Shown here: positions 55,170-63,927 of the stretch, piece after piece
How the letters are laid out: each line of letters starts with the position of its first letter
Numbering within the stretch: position 1 is the first letter of the stretch
Assembly (NCBI GenBank): GCA_023390055.1
Contig: JAEWDP010000070.1
Location: forward strand, 15,080-79,079
Length of the DNA: 64,000 bases
Direction: 5' to 3'
Source: Pseudomonadota bacterium
Lineage (GTDB): Bacteria > Pseudomonadota > Alphaproteobacteria > Rhizobiales > Rhizobiaceae
Translations under genes and position numbers: made by a program
The notes under the pieces: generated by a model
The model's database searches: none
The model's input: the letters and a program-made list of their open reading frames with translations, nothing else
What the model was told of the DNA's origin: nothing

Positions 55170-56669
55170 TCAGTCCAGTGCCTTGAGCCGGTCATTGACA
55201 GCATCTTCCGTCATTGCCTTACCACTGAGTTCATCCACGAGTTGGCCACGGTGCATGACAAGTATGCGATTACAATTCTGGACCAGCTCCGGCACATCAT
55301 CGGAGATCATGAGCACGGCTAAACCTTCATCTTGTGCAAGGTGACGAATGATATTGTGGATCTGCGCCTTTGATCCGACATCGACACCGACAGTCGGACC
55401 ATTCAGGATCAGAACTCTGGCACCTGTCAAAAGCCAGCGCGCCAAAACAACGCGCTGGGCATTGCCGCCAGAAAGATGGTTCACCGGTGTGTGTGGTCCC
55501 GGCGCTGCAATCTGCATCGCAGAAAACATTTCGCGCGTTTTGGCGGCAACCTTGTTGCGATCGATGAAGAGCCCGCGGACGAATTTATCAATGGACGTAA
55601 CGATAATGTTGCGCTCGATCGTCTGGGTCTGGAACAGACCCTCCGTCAGCCTGTCTTCCGGTACGTAGGCAATTCCAGTCGCAATAGCATCCTGGACGCT
55701 TTTGGGGTGGATATCTTTGCCATCCAGCCGGACTTCACCGGTAAATGCCGGTTTCATTCCAAAAAGTGCCAGGGCCAGCTCGGTCCGGCCGGACCCGATC
55801 AGTCCCGAGATACCGACAATCTCGCCGGCGCCAAGTGTAAGACTTGCATTGTCCACTTCACCTGGAACGGTCAGGTTCCGGACTTCGAGAACAGGCTTTG
55901 CATCGCCTGATGGGGGCGACCATGTATAACTGTGGGCCGCCAGTTCCTGGCCTGTCATGGCACGGGTGATTGCCGGCTCGTCAAAGTCTGAAATCGGGCC
56001 TTCCGCGACTTTCTTCCCGTTTCTGAATACGGTCAGGCGTTCGCTGATTTCAAGCATCTCGCGCATCTTGTGACTGACAAACAGAACAGCAATTCCCTGT
56101 GCCTGGATATCGCGAACAATCTTGAACAGGGCATCGATCTCATGACGTGTGAGTGCCGTGGTTGGCTCATCCATTATGATCAGCCTGGCATCTGCCATGA
56201 CTGCACGTGCAATCGCGACGATCTGCTTGCCGGAGGTCGGCAGACTGCCGACTTCTGCATCGAGAGCGATATTCACGTCGAGGCGCTCAAGAGCACTTGC
56301 AGCAAGTTTTCGTGCTCGCGCCCAATCTACAGCTCTGCGACCCTCAATGAGGAATGTGTTGATGGCGAGGTTTTCGGCGACAGTCAAATTACCAAACAGG
56401 GAAAAATCCTGGTATATGACCTGTATTCCATGATGAACGGATTTCACTGGATCAAGTCGATCGACAGGTTTTCCGTCAATCAGGATCTTTCCTTCCTCAG
56501 GCGTGTACACACCTGAGATGACCTTGATCACGGTTGATTTCCCGGATCCATTCTCTCCCGCCAGGCAATGGATCTCTCCCGGCCGGATACTCAACGAAAT
56601 GTCATCTAGCGCCTTCACACCGCCGAAACGCTTGCCGATATGGCACAACTCGATCAGATTTTCAGTCAT
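55170..56669 (-). CDS. Sugar ABC transporter ATP-binding protein (RbsA type)
   Basis: A 499-residue protein with two fused ATPase domains, standard for carbohydrate-uptake class 2 transporters. Domain 1 has Walker A GENGSGKSTVIK, signature LPTSGKQIVAIARA and Walker B LIIMDEPT. Domain 2 has a degenerate GLIGSGRTELAL loop, signature LSGGNAQRVVLARWL and a VLILNGPTVGVDVG strand in which the Walker B Asp-Glu is replaced. Asymmetry between the two sites is normal in RbsA-like proteins. It lies downstream of the binding-protein gene, separated by a 78-base gap that holds a strong stem-loop. Confidence 0.94.
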   Translation of the reverse strand: MTENLIELCHIGKRFGGVKALDDISLSIRPGEIHCLAGENGSGKSTVIKVISGVYTPEEGKILIDGKPVDRLDPVKSVHHGIQVIYQDFSLFGNLTVAENLAINTFLIEGRRAVDWARARKLAASALERLDVNIALDAEVGSLPTSGKQIVAIARAVMADARLIIMDEPTTALTRHEIDALFKIVRDIQAQGIAVLFVSHKMREMLEISERLTVFRNGKKVAEGPISDFDEPAITRAMTGQELAAHSYTWSPPSGDAKPVLEVRNLTVPGEVDNASLTLGAGEIVGISGLIGSGRTELALALFGMKPAFTGEVRLDGKDIHPKSVQDAIATGIAYVPEDRLTEGLFQTQTIERNIIVTSIDKFVRGLFIDRNKVAAKTREMFSAMQIAAPGPHTPVNHLSGGNAQRVVLARWLLTGARVLILNGPTVGVDVGSKAQIHNIIRHLAQDEGLAVLMISDDVPELVQNCNRILVMHRGQLVDELSGKAMTEDAVNDRLKALD

Positions 56670-56705
56670 TTAGGCCTCATGCAAGCCTGATAATGCAGAG
56701 TGAAC

Positions 56706-56730
56706 AGGGAGAGGTGATGCACCTCTCCCT
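56706..56730 (-). other. Intercistronic stem-loop between binding protein and ATPase genes
   Basis: AGGGAGAGGTG at 56706-56716 pairs perfectly with CACCTCTCCCT at 56720-56730 around a 3-base loop, an 11-bp stem. It lies just past the stop of the binding-protein gene on the minus strand. Such stem-loops protect the 3' end of binding-protein mRNA and reduce read-through, giving the excess of binding protein over membrane subunits. Confidence 0.75.
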
Positions 56731-56747
56731 TCTCACCTTTAACGAGA

Positions 56748-57797
56748 TCAGAAGTCGTACTCGTCCATGTTGTCCTTTGTCACACCAACCCAACCTGCGC
56801 CGTATAGAAGGTTCGGGTTCGAGGCATCGGGTGTCTGGAGGTCTTCATAACCTGGCAGACCGAGATTCAGGCCAGCCTTGATCTGGTCATTCTTCTTCTC
56901 AAGGGCAGCGACTGCCAGCATGTTCATGGCATATCCAGCAACTGCAGGATCCCAGAACTGGATATACTGGATATTGTCGTTGCCGAGATACTCACCTGCG
57001 ACTGAAACAAGGCCGGTTCCCGCAAAGAAGATCTTTCCCGACTGGCCGGTCTCTGCAATGAGACGCCCTGCACCAGCAGAAGTTGGCATTGGCGCACCAA
57101 GAATACCGGTAATGTCCGGATAGGTCGTCAACGCTTCCTTGAGCTTGTTGTAGTCTGTATTGGCATCGTCATAGGTCTCGAGACGTTCCGTGACGAGCTC
57201 CATGTCCGGAAAGTTCTCTTTCTGGTACTCTACGGCACCATCAATCCATTCCATCTGCGACTTGGACGTCAGGCTGCCGACAGTTGCAACATACTTGCCC
57301 TTGCCGCCCATGGCGCTGCCAAGTTCCTTCATCAGGTTGGCGCCATATGCCTTGTTGTCGAATGCCTCAATGTCATAGTCGACGTTCTGGATATTGGACG
57401 CTTCATGACTGATGACGACGATACCACGGTCGCGAGCCTTCTTCAGGACCGGCTCGACCGCTTCGACCGAGAATGGCACGATTGCAATCGCGTCAACACC
57501 CTGTGCAATCAGGTTCTCAACAATCTGCACCTGGGCTGCAGCATCAGCCTGGCTTGGACCAAGCATCCAGACATCATGGCCGGTATCTTCTTTGAACTGA
57601 TCGACCCCTTCACGCATCCGGTCGAACCAGGCAATACCGTCAACTTTGACGACGGTTGCGATCGTATAGCTCTTCCCGTCCTCCGACGTGCTGATCAGGT
57701 CCTTGTTGACGTTTGATACATCCACGGCACTTTGAGCAAATGCATGGGGCGCGGAAAGAGACAAGGCAACCGCGACGGTCGCAAGAAATTTGTTCAT
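56748..57797 (-). CDS. Periplasmic sugar-binding protein (RbsB/LsrB type)
   Basis: A 349-residue substrate-binding protein. The start at 57797 is chosen because GGGAGG is 8-9 bases upstream; an ATG two codons earlier is too near to that site. A signal peptide (FLATVAVALSLSAPHAFA) is followed by a type 1 periplasmic-binding fold: IATVVKVDGIAWFDRMREG, QADAAAQVQIVENLIAQGVDAIAI, VVISHEASN and the C-terminal YIQFWDPAVAGYAM. Several of these blocks resemble the LsrB/RhaS-like group more than RbsB. It is the first gene of the operon and the probable 2-deoxyribose or related pentose receptor. The ligand is inferred from the enzymes downstream. Confidence 0.9.
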   Translation of the reverse strand: MNKFLATVAVALSLSAPHAFAQSAVDVSNVNKDLISTSEDGKSYTIATVVKVDGIAWFDRMREGVDQFKEDTGHDVWMLGPSQADAAAQVQIVENLIAQGVDAIAIVPFSVEAVEPVLKKARDRGIVVISHEASNIQNVDYDIEAFDNKAYGANLMKELGSAMGGKGKYVATVGSLTSKSQMEWIDGAVEYQKENFPDMELVTERLETYDDANTDYNKLKEALTTYPDITGILGAPMPTSAGAGRLIAETGQSGKIFFAGTGLVSVAGEYLGNDNIQYIQFWDPAVAGYAMNMLAVAALEKKNDQIKAGLNLGLPGYEDLQTPDASNPNLLYGAGWVGVTKDNMDEYDF

Positions 57798-57990
57798 TGG
57801 CATTTCCTCCCGTTGAAACCGAAAGCTTGCATCCTGTCGGCTGCAACGCCTGTTAATGTTTGAAATTGTGCGTCAGTCCTCAACTATCGGCTCACGACAC
57901 AACACCACGTTATTGAAGAATACCGGCAACAGACCCTGGCTGACGAGCGAACGTTCCCAGATGCCTGTTGTTTTCCCCTTCCAATGACAC

Positions 57991-58023
57991 GAACCATAAT
58001 GTTATAATTCGATCATTATGTTC
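57991..58023. promoter_or_regulatory. Palindromic probable operator for the DeoR-family regulator
   Basis: In the 312-base gap between the divergent binding-protein and regulator genes, CATAATG (57995-58001) and CATTATG (58014-58020) form perfect 7-bp arms 12 bases apart, and the flanking GAAC(C) and TTC extend the symmetry. The element is AT-rich within a less AT-rich region. It is well placed to control both directions, as DeoR-family operators often are. The remaining intergenic bases show no other strong feature. Confidence 0.6.
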
Positions 58024-58109
58024 CGATCGTTTCATGTCTGAGGTGCCCTTGTCAAGCACGCTCGGGAACAATAGTTGGGACACAAACCAACCAGGTTGAC
58101 GGAGAGACG

Positions 58110-58835
58110 GTGAGCAGAATAAGCGCCAGGAATGCCCGCATATCGAGGCTGTCACTTCTCGTTCAAGAGACGGGGGTGTTGCGCCTTCGTGACGCCGCTT
58201 CTCAGCTTGGGGTCTCCGAGATGACCATCCGACGCGATGTCGGCACTGAAAACGACCGTTTGAGCTGCCTTGGAGGGTATATTTTCCCGATCCATGAAGG
58301 CGCAGGTGTGAGTGACTATATCCTTGATCAGGAGAAGGATAGCCATGCCGCTGCCAAGTCGCGGGCTTGTTCAACGGCCGCATCTCTCATTGAAGCACAT
58401 GACACCGTCTTCATCGATTGCGGCACGACGACACCTCACTTGGCCCGCCAGATACCTTTAGATGCTCATGTAACCGTAATCTGTTACTCCTTGAACGTAG
58501 CGGAGGCATTAGCCGGACGAACCGATACGCGCCTGATCCTGCTCGGCGGACTGTATCATGCGGAGGCAGCATCGTTTTCCGGCCCGGAAAGCCTTGATGT
58601 GCTTAAACGCATTAACATCAACAAGGCTTTTCTGTCGGCCGGCGGTGTCAATGTGCAGCACGGTGTAACGTGCTCACACTTCCACGAAGTTCCCATCAAG
58701 CAAATGGCCATGGCAAGGGCTCTGCATTCCCACCTTGTGGTCGACAGCAGCAAATTCGATAAGGTGCGCGCGGCGCGATATGCGTCCATATCGGACTTCA
58801 GCTCGATTATTGCTGACAAACCATTTCCGTCTTGA
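58110..58835 (+). CDS. DeoR-family transcriptional regulator
   Basis: A 241-residue protein starting at a GTG. The N-terminal helix-turn-helix is LRLRDAASQLGVSEMTIRRDV, the DeoR signature. The C-terminal sugar-phosphate-sensing domain has VFIDCGTTTPHLARQI, VTVICYSLNVAEAL and FLSAGGVNVQHGVTCSHF. It is divergent from the transport and catabolic operon and almost certainly its local regulator, probably a repressor relieved by a phosphorylated sugar such as deoxyribose-5-phosphate. The inducer is inferred. The helix-turn-helix is followed by a slightly shortened linker (GTENDRLSCLGGY), where the family usually reads LxxLExxGxxxRxHGG. Confidence 0.92.
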   Translation: MSRISARNARISRLSLLVQETGVLRLRDAASQLGVSEMTIRRDVGTENDRLSCLGGYIFPIHEGAGVSDYILDQEKDSHAAAKSRACSTAASLIEAHDTVFIDCGTTTPHLARQIPLDAHVTVICYSLNVAEALAGRTDTRLILLGGLYHAEAASFSGPESLDVLKRININKAFLSAGGVNVQHGVTCSHFHEVPIKQMAMARALHSHLVVDSSKFDKVRAARYASISDFSSIIADKPFPS

Positions 58836-59355
58836 AATCCGCGATTAGCAACAAGCGCATTGTTGGTTTAGCCTTCCAGCATGTACTGACGAAATGGTTA
58901 CAGGCTCTCCAACCCGTGATCTCCCCGGCAGCCGTCGAAACCGTCCATTGAGCGAGTGGCACAGGACCAGTTTTTTGGCGCCGCGCGGTACTGTCTCCGG
59001 AAATTGCGTGCGACCTGGCCATGATCTCGATCATTGCCTCGCTACGCCTGGTGCGTGCGAGAACGCATCGAAATCGCACTCAGTTACCAACCACCGGACA
59101 CAAACGGCAGTAGCCGGTTCATGATCGATGGGAGGTCATTCGATGGGACCTTTGCAACTCCAGTACTTGCTGGATCCTCCAGCTTGCCTGGAAACCATGC
59201 GCATTATCAATGAACGTCATCCGCTTATAAAAATCCAAAAAAGCCGAAAACCTGTCACTTTGACGAGTTGATCCGTGACCCGCCCACTGCACAATCCTCC
59301 CGACGGGCGCCGCATATATCCGATGAATGCCCGCATTTCGCTGGAGGAGATACTC
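58836..59355. other. Intergenic region between the deoxyribose operon and transfer region
   Basis: About 520 bases. A minus-strand frame at 58807-59079 contains the coding-like segment MARSHAISGDSTARRQ but has no recognised family or good start, and it may be a remnant. GGAGGAG at 59344-59350 is the ribosome site of the next gene. No promoter or repeat could be assigned. Confidence 0.4.
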
Positions 59356-60081
59356 ATGCTGTCCATATCAAAAGAAGGCCACGGAGCAGACGTTCTCGTG
59401 GTCTATCAGAGCAAGATATTTGCCAACCGACTGTCCAACGTTCTTCCTGACAGGTTCCAAACCACGCTGGCGCATGACGAGCGCCAGATGCGGTCAGTGC
59501 TCCGGCGTCGGGACTTTGATCTACTCATTCTCGGCGGGGAACTGCCCGATGCCAGCAGCGTGTCAGTTTGCCGGACCCTTCGCATCTCCAGCACACTTCC
59601 GATCATGTTTCTCCTGGCGAATGACAATGAGGAACTGTGCGTGGCCGCGCTGGAGGCCGGCGCCGACGACTGCGTAACAACCGCAACCAACACAAAGGAA
59701 GTCTGCGCACGAATTCAAGGTCTGCTTCGGCGATCCCTTCCCGACAGGTCAAAACACAGACCGAGCGGTATAAGCTTCGATGGCTGGCGGATCGATCCTC
59801 AACGACGGATTCTCACAGACCCCAACAACAAAATTGTGCCGGTAACCGGCGGAGAACTGGATGTCCTGTTCGCACTTTGCAAATTCTCGGGTCAGGTTGC
59901 GACGAGAAGTGACCTGTTGAGCATATGCAATGGAAAAAGACCTTGGCCAACACCACGCAGTATCGATGTTCACATCAACCGTTTGCGTAACAAGATCGAG
60001 GAACATCCTCACGAACCGAAAATTATAAAGACCATTCGTTTGGAGGGTTATCTTTTTACGCCAACCATCCATTTCGACTGA
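59356..60081 (+). CDS. OmpR-type winged-helix regulator with a receiver lacking the phospho-Asp
   Basis: The start at 59356 has a strong GGAGG nearby and gives 241 residues; the frame is open further upstream but without such a site. Residues 12-125 resemble a response-regulator receiver, but the phosphorylation strand reads DLLILGGELPD, with Gly where the Asp should be. The C-terminal winged helix (about 145-240) has PVTGGELDVLFALCKF, RSIDVHINRLRNKIEEHP and IKTIRLEGYLFTP, typical of the OmpR/PhoB class. Rhizobial RctA, a repressor of plasmid transfer genes, is also a winged-helix protein without a normal phosphorylation site, so a similar role is plausible beside traR/trb. No sensor kinase is next to it. 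Confidence 0.8.
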   Translation: MLSISKEGHGADVLVVYQSKIFANRLSNVLPDRFQTTLAHDERQMRSVLRRRDFDLLILGGELPDASSVSVCRTLRISSTLPIMFLLANDNEELCVAALEAGADDCVTTATNTKEVCARIQGLLRRSLPDRSKHRPSGISFDGWRIDPQRRILTDPNNKIVPVTGGELDVLFALCKFSGQVATRSDLLSICNGKRPWPTPRSIDVHINRLRNKIEEHPHEPKIIKTIRLEGYLFTPTIHFD

Positions 60082-60224
60082 CACGACTGTTCGACACCAT
60101 TCAAGTACGCTTTCTGAGGGCACCTGTTTTTCAGGAAGCGTATTACGGTTTGTTTCGATTCAGGTTGTGGGGTTGCGCTCTGGCGTGAAACACACACAAA
60201 TTCCTGTCGCTGGCCAGATATAGA

Positions 60225-60249
60225 TGTCGCGTCGACTTGTCACACGACA
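60225..60249. promoter_or_regulatory. Imperfect inverted repeat upstream of traR
   Basis: TGTCG at 60225-60229 and CGACA at 60245-60249 are perfect 5-bp arms, and two further inner pairs match after one mismatch. It lies about 50 bases before the traR start in the probable promoter region. It does not match the classical tra box, and may be chance or another regulator's operator. Confidence 0.25.
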
Positions 60250-60297
60250 ATGTCCTGCCAGTGTTTTGAGATAAATATTAATTGTGGGGATATAGAT

Positions 60298-61011
60298 ATG
60301 CAACGGAACCATCTTTTCGAACGTCTGATCGAGACCACAGTAGCCGCATCAACCGGGCAGGTGTTGAGGTCCGGTCTTGGGCAAATCGCCCGCAGTCACG
60401 GTTTTGACCGTTTCGCCTATGTTCATGTTCGAGCAGAAACTTTCAGGGCAGTGACAAATTATCCTAAAGAATGGGAGAAGCTCTACAGGATACGTGACTA
60501 TGTTCAGATTGATCCGGTAATTGCCTTGGCAAAACAGCGGTCTGGTGTTTTCAGATGGTCAACCGACGGCCAGCGGAAGAGAGCTTCGCAAGAGCTGAAA
60601 ACCTTCTATGACAAGGCGGCTGATTTTGGAATCAGGTCCGGCATCTCACTTGCAATCCGCGCGGGTTTCGGCGAGTACGCAATTGTCACTTTTGCATCGG
60701 CACAAACCTTGAACTCTCTACATGAGCATGAACGAGATACTGTCGGGGCAGCCGCTGCAGCGGCATTTATCCATGCAAAGTTCATCCAGAATAGAGCGCT
60801 TCCTGCCATCGCAAAGAGAATCCGACTGAACAGCCGCGAAACGGCCTGCCTCAGTTGGGCTGCCAACGGTAAAACCATGGAAGAATCTGCCATTTGCGAA
60901 GGGATTGCGTATAACACTGTTCGCTTTCATCTCAGCATGGCAAGAGCCAAGCTTAAAGCCGTAACGTTGCCCCAGGCAACCGCGATCGCAACCAAACTGC
61001 GACTTATCTGA
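60298..61011 (+). CDS. traR: TraR-like LuxR-family quorum-sensing activator
   Basis: A 237-residue regulator, starting at the ATG at 60298 that aligns with the TraR N-terminus (an upstream in-frame ATG at 60250 adds 16 residues). The autoinducer-binding domain keeps the TraR ligand residues: Trp and Tyr in PKEWEKLY, Asp-Pro in IDPVIALAK, Trp in VFRWS and Gly in ADFGIRSGI. The C-terminal GerE helix-turn-helix reads LNSRETACLSWAANGKT, then YNTVRFHLSMARAKL. In related plasmids TraR with an acyl-homoserine lactone activates tra and trb transfer genes. A strong hairpin follows its stop. No traM antiactivator or traI synthase is inside the window. Confidence 0.88.
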   Translation: MQRNHLFERLIETTVAASTGQVLRSGLGQIARSHGFDRFAYVHVRAETFRAVTNYPKEWEKLYRIRDYVQIDPVIALAKQRSGVFRWSTDGQRKRASQELKTFYDKAADFGIRSGISLAIRAGFGEYAIVTFASAQTLNSLHEHERDTVGAAAAAAFIHAKFIQNRALPAIAKRIRLNSRETACLSWAANGKTMEESAICEGIAYNTVRFHLSMARAKLKAVTLPQATAIATKLRLI

Positions 61012-61344
61012 TGGACGTTTCAGTGGAAATGAACTCGTATTGTAGATGAAGTAAACAATTGATCCATACGGATCCCTTGATCCCGGCAGAACAGTCTGCC
61101 GGGATCATTGCGCCCGTGTCTTCGAGCAATGACGGCCCTCAATGTGTCGTTTTCCAGACCGGTCTTATATGCGCGACTACGTCGAACTGCCCTTAATCCG
61201 GGCTCGCGCTCATCTCATGACAGCGGAGGCATCCTGGGACGGCCTGGCCGACTACTTTAGATCTCGGATGCGCCGTCGATCACATTATCGACGTCATCAT
61301 CGACAGCACATTCCAGAGCATCTCGCGTCCGCGCACAACAACAG
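61012..61344. other. Intergenic region between convergent traR and trbI
   Basis: These 333 bases contain the strong terminator at 61078-61107. A 79-codon plus-strand frame (61142-61381) has no ribosome site and runs into the trbI end, so it was not accepted as a gene. Confidence 0.5.
61078..61107 (+). terminator. Strong hairpin terminator after traR
   Basis: TGATCCCGGCAGA at 61078-61090 pairs perfectly with TCTGCCGGGATCA at 61095-61107 around the loop ACAG, a 13-bp stem. It lies 67 bases after the traR stop and before the convergent trbI. The sequence after it (TTGCG) has only a short T-stretch, but the stem is among the strongest in the window. Confidence 0.8.
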
Positions 61345-62646
61345 TCAATCCTTGTATGGGCCAGGGAAAACAAGATCCTGATCAACCAGGACGTTGAATG
61401 TATAACCGGGCCTGATGCGAATGGTTGGCTGGACGTTCAGGTGCTTCGTGATTGACTGTTCCGCCACACGACCAAAGCTATCTGCAAAATTGCGTCGGAC
61501 TGCGTCTGAACTGCTATCGCGGAATGCGAATGACGAACTTTCAGGCAACAGCATGTCGATCCCTGTTCCTATAATTGCGACCAGAGCGGCCGACCCAAAA
61601 GTTCGAAGCAGGTGTCGATCAACCTTGTCCTCGAACCCGCCATAGCCTTCCGGGTCCGTGCCGGCCATTCCTCCAATTTGAAGCGTGGACCCGTTCGGAA
61701 AGACAAGGTCTGTCCACACGACGAGCGCGCGCTCCTGACCGAACGAGACTTTTGAATCGTAGCGACCAAACAGCTTTGTACCCTGCGCAATAAGCAGGTG
61801 ACTGCCTGTTGCGCTGTCATATACATTCCGACTAACCTGGGCCACTAGACGGCCAGGCAAGTCCGAGCTGAGGCCGCTGATCAACGTTGCCGGGATGACA
61901 GAGCCCCGCTTCAGTTCGTATCGCGACTGCTGCGGCACGACCCTGTCCGGAAGGTAACCAAGTTCCTTAATGTCACGATTGAGGAAGCCTTCCTTTGAGA
62001 CCTGCCCGTTGGGATCAGCATTTCCCCCCAACAGGCCGGACTTCATTGCCGCCGCATAGATGTCAGATACGCCGCCCGAACGCGTCCCCGTGCGTTGCTG
62101 ACTTAGGTCCGCCGGGTTCGCAACCGATTTCTCGAGCGTGGAAATGTCCACGGCAAGTGGTGAATCAACCGCGGTGGCATGAGCCTGGAGGCTTGCCATC
62201 TGCTGACGATGAAACTCCCTCGTGATCCGTTCATCCTGCTCACGGTTCAGCCGTGTTCTCCATTCATCTTCGGGTTCAGTTTCAGCCATTGGTTGCTTTT
62301 GAACCTCTTCGACCGGTTCATTGAGCGTTATCTTTTCAGCCTCTTCAACATGTGCGAGTTTTGGCATCAACTGGAAGCTTGTCGCTTTATCATCTTCTCC
62401 TATTATTCCGTCTGAAACACTCTGTTTCAGCCTCTCTCCAAAGCTTGATGCCGGAGCACCAATCACGCCGTCAAATTCGTCTCCTGCGTTGAAAGTCAGG
62501 CCACGCCAGGATATCCCAAAGACGACAATTGCGATAAAAAGCAGCACGACAACGATACCAATTAGAAGTGGCAACCGATTGATGCGCCGCATGCCTCGGT
62601 GAGCGTCATCCGTTGCCGAGTTACCAAGCTGGATTGGTTGGCTCAT
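61345..62646 (-). CDS. trbI: Conjugative transfer protein TrbI (VirB10-like)
   Basis: A 433-residue inner-membrane protein of the type IV secretion core. It has a short cytosolic N-terminus, one membrane helix (LPLLIGIVVVLLFIAIVVFG), a charged region, and a C-terminal beta-barrel domain: RYELKRGSVIPATLISGLSSDLPG, then LVAQVSRNVYDSATG, then LLIAQGTKLFGRYDSKVSFGQ. ERALVVWTDLVFPNG is also diagnostic of TrbI/VirB10. GAGG precedes its ATG, and it follows trbH by 11 bases in the order trbF-G-H-I. This is the usual last gene of the trb operon. It spans the envelope and links the outer-membrane pore to the ATPases during mating-pair formation. Confidence 0.94.
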   Translation of the reverse strand: MSQPIQLGNSATDDAHRGMRRINRLPLLIGIVVVLLFIAIVVFGISWRGLTFNAGDEFDGVIGAPASSFGERLKQSVSDGIIGEDDKATSFQLMPKLAHVEEAEKITLNEPVEEVQKQPMAETEPEDEWRTRLNREQDERITREFHRQQMASLQAHATAVDSPLAVDISTLEKSVANPADLSQQRTGTRSGGVSDIYAAAMKSGLLGGNADPNGQVSKEGFLNRDIKELGYLPDRVVPQQSRYELKRGSVIPATLISGLSSDLPGRLVAQVSRNVYDSATGSHLLIAQGTKLFGRYDSKVSFGQERALVVWTDLVFPNGSTLQIGGMAGTDPEGYGGFEDKVDRHLLRTFGSAALVAIIGTGIDMLLPESSSFAFRDSSSDAVRRNFADSFGRVAEQSITKHLNVQPTIRIRPGYTFNVLVDQDLVFPGPYKD

Positions 62647-62657
62647 GACATCCTCGC

Positions 62658-63098
62658 TCAGTTTTTCTGCATGATCGAAAGTGGACTTGCCGGTCTGGCT
62701 CCATCTGAGGTCAGCTCGTAGGCCCGGCTAAGCACCAGTGAATGCGCCGTAATTTGCACGAGCACCTTTCCGTCAAAGGAGTTCAGCGCATAAACCAGGT
62801 CGACAATCCTGGCATCATTGCCGGTATCGTCACCTGCAACAATTTCGTATCCCAGCCCCTTCAACGCTGTTTCAAGCGCTGCCGCAAATACTGGGTTTGC
62901 AATCGTCAGCCGGATCGACCTGCCTTCATCGGGCGACTTGAACCGCTCATGAAACCTGGCAGCCATGTCACTGGCAATGGCGGCTGCCTCGATTTCGGTC
63001 AGGACAACCCGCTCTGCGCGACTGGAGAGCAGGCGATCATCTGTTTGGCATCCGAGAAGCAACACTGCCGAAACAAGTACAACAAGTAGGTTCTTCAT
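62658..63098 (-). CDS. trbH: Conjugative transfer lipoprotein TrbH
   Basis: A 146-residue protein starting at the ATG at 63098, two bases after the trbG stop; an open frame extends much further upstream but overlaps trbG and is not used. It begins with a lipoprotein signal (NLLVVLVSAVLLLGCQ, lipobox LLGC). The body (VVLTEIEAAAIASDMAARF, then PVFAAALETALKGLGYEIV) matches TrbH-like lipoproteins of rhizobial Trb systems, where the protein occupies the place of the VirB7 lipoprotein in the outer-membrane complex. The gene order supports the call. Confidence 0.88.
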   Translation of the reverse strand: MKNLLVVLVSAVLLLGCQTDDRLLSSRAERVVLTEIEAAAIASDMAARFHERFKSPDEGRSIRLTIANPVFAAALETALKGLGYEIVAGDDTGNDARIVDLVYALNSFDGKVLVQITAHSLVLSRAYELTSDGARPASPLSIMQKN

Positions 63099-63100
63099 CT

Positions 63101-63910
63101 TCAACCTCTCCGCCTGATCGTAATCTTCTGTTGACGCCTGCCGACACCGGAGATGAGGATTGCCTTGTCGATAGCATAATCGACAATCATCATACCGTGC
63201 TTCAAACGATAGTTGACGATGCGGTTCTTCCCGCCGGAAACAATGAAGAGTACGGGCGCATCCTGGCCTGAAATCGATTTCGGAAACTGGATGTAGGTCT
63301 TTGTGCCGTCGGAATAGACCCGTTTCGGCTTCCACTTTGCGCGCCCTCGAACAGAGTAGGAGAAGTTTAATTTCTCGGGTCGCAACGCCACACCCGTTCC
63401 AGCGTCGAGACGCGCGTTTATATCAGCAAGTTTTACCGACACATCGTATGGGTACTGGAAACCAACACGCGCCATATACGTGTTCGGATGGGACTTGAGC
63501 TGAATGTGGTATGTCCGTCGAGAGGTCGTCACGACCATTGATGTTACAAGGTTTGCCTCCGACGGTTTTACAACAAGATGGATCGCCTGATGGCCAGCGG
63601 CTCCCGATGTTGCAGGCTCAACTTTCCAGCGGACCGTGTCGCCAACAAGGACATCGCGTACGACTTCCCCGCCCTCAAGTTCAATGTCGCATACCTGGAG
63701 CGGCGCACAAATGACTGACGGCTGGACCTCGCCATAAAGAAAGATGATCTTGCCATCCGATCCTTTGGTAACAAGCCCTGACGCGTCACGCCAATTTTTG
63801 GAGAGTGCAGTCGCCTTGACTTCTCTGGCCGTCATGGACTGCGCCTGCGCGCAAACCATGGATACCAGGGCAGTGAACCCGGCAAGTGTCATCATTATAA
63901 CATTTCTCAT
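63101..63910 (-). CDS. trbG: Conjugative transfer protein TrbG (VirB9-like)
   Basis: A 269-residue exported protein of the type IV secretion outer-membrane core. A signal peptide ([20 protein letters not shown]) is followed by the CagX/VirB9 domain: [55 protein letters not shown], and the C-terminal [14 protein letters not shown] then [18 protein letters not shown] lies about eight bases upstream of its ATG. It follows trbF after 17 bases. With TrbH and TrbI it forms the pore complex across the envelope. Confidence 0.94.
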   Translation of the reverse strand: MRNVIMMTLAGFTALVSMVCAQAQSMTAREVKATALSKNWRDASGLVTKGSDGKIIFLYGEVQPSVICAPLQVCDIELEGGEVVRDVLVGDTVRWKVEPATSGAAGHQAIHLVVKPSEANLVTSMVVTTSRRTYHIQLKSHPNTYMARVGFQYPYDVSVKLADINARLDAGTGVALRPEKLNFSYSVRGRAKWKPKRVYSDGTKTYIQFPKSISGQDAPVLFIVSGGKNRIVNYRLKHGMMIVDYAIDKAILISGVGRRQQKITIRRRG

Positions 63911-63927
63911 GTGTAGTTTCCCCTGCG

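Noticed and set aside
60225..60249. tra box for TraR autoregulation
   Set aside because: The inverted repeat does not match the known ATGTGCAGATCTGCACAT-type sequence; listed only as a weak regulatory feature.
61142..61381. 79-codon plus-strand frame between traR and trbI
   Set aside because: No ribosome site, low-complexity Arg/His-rich product, and it overlaps the end of trbI.
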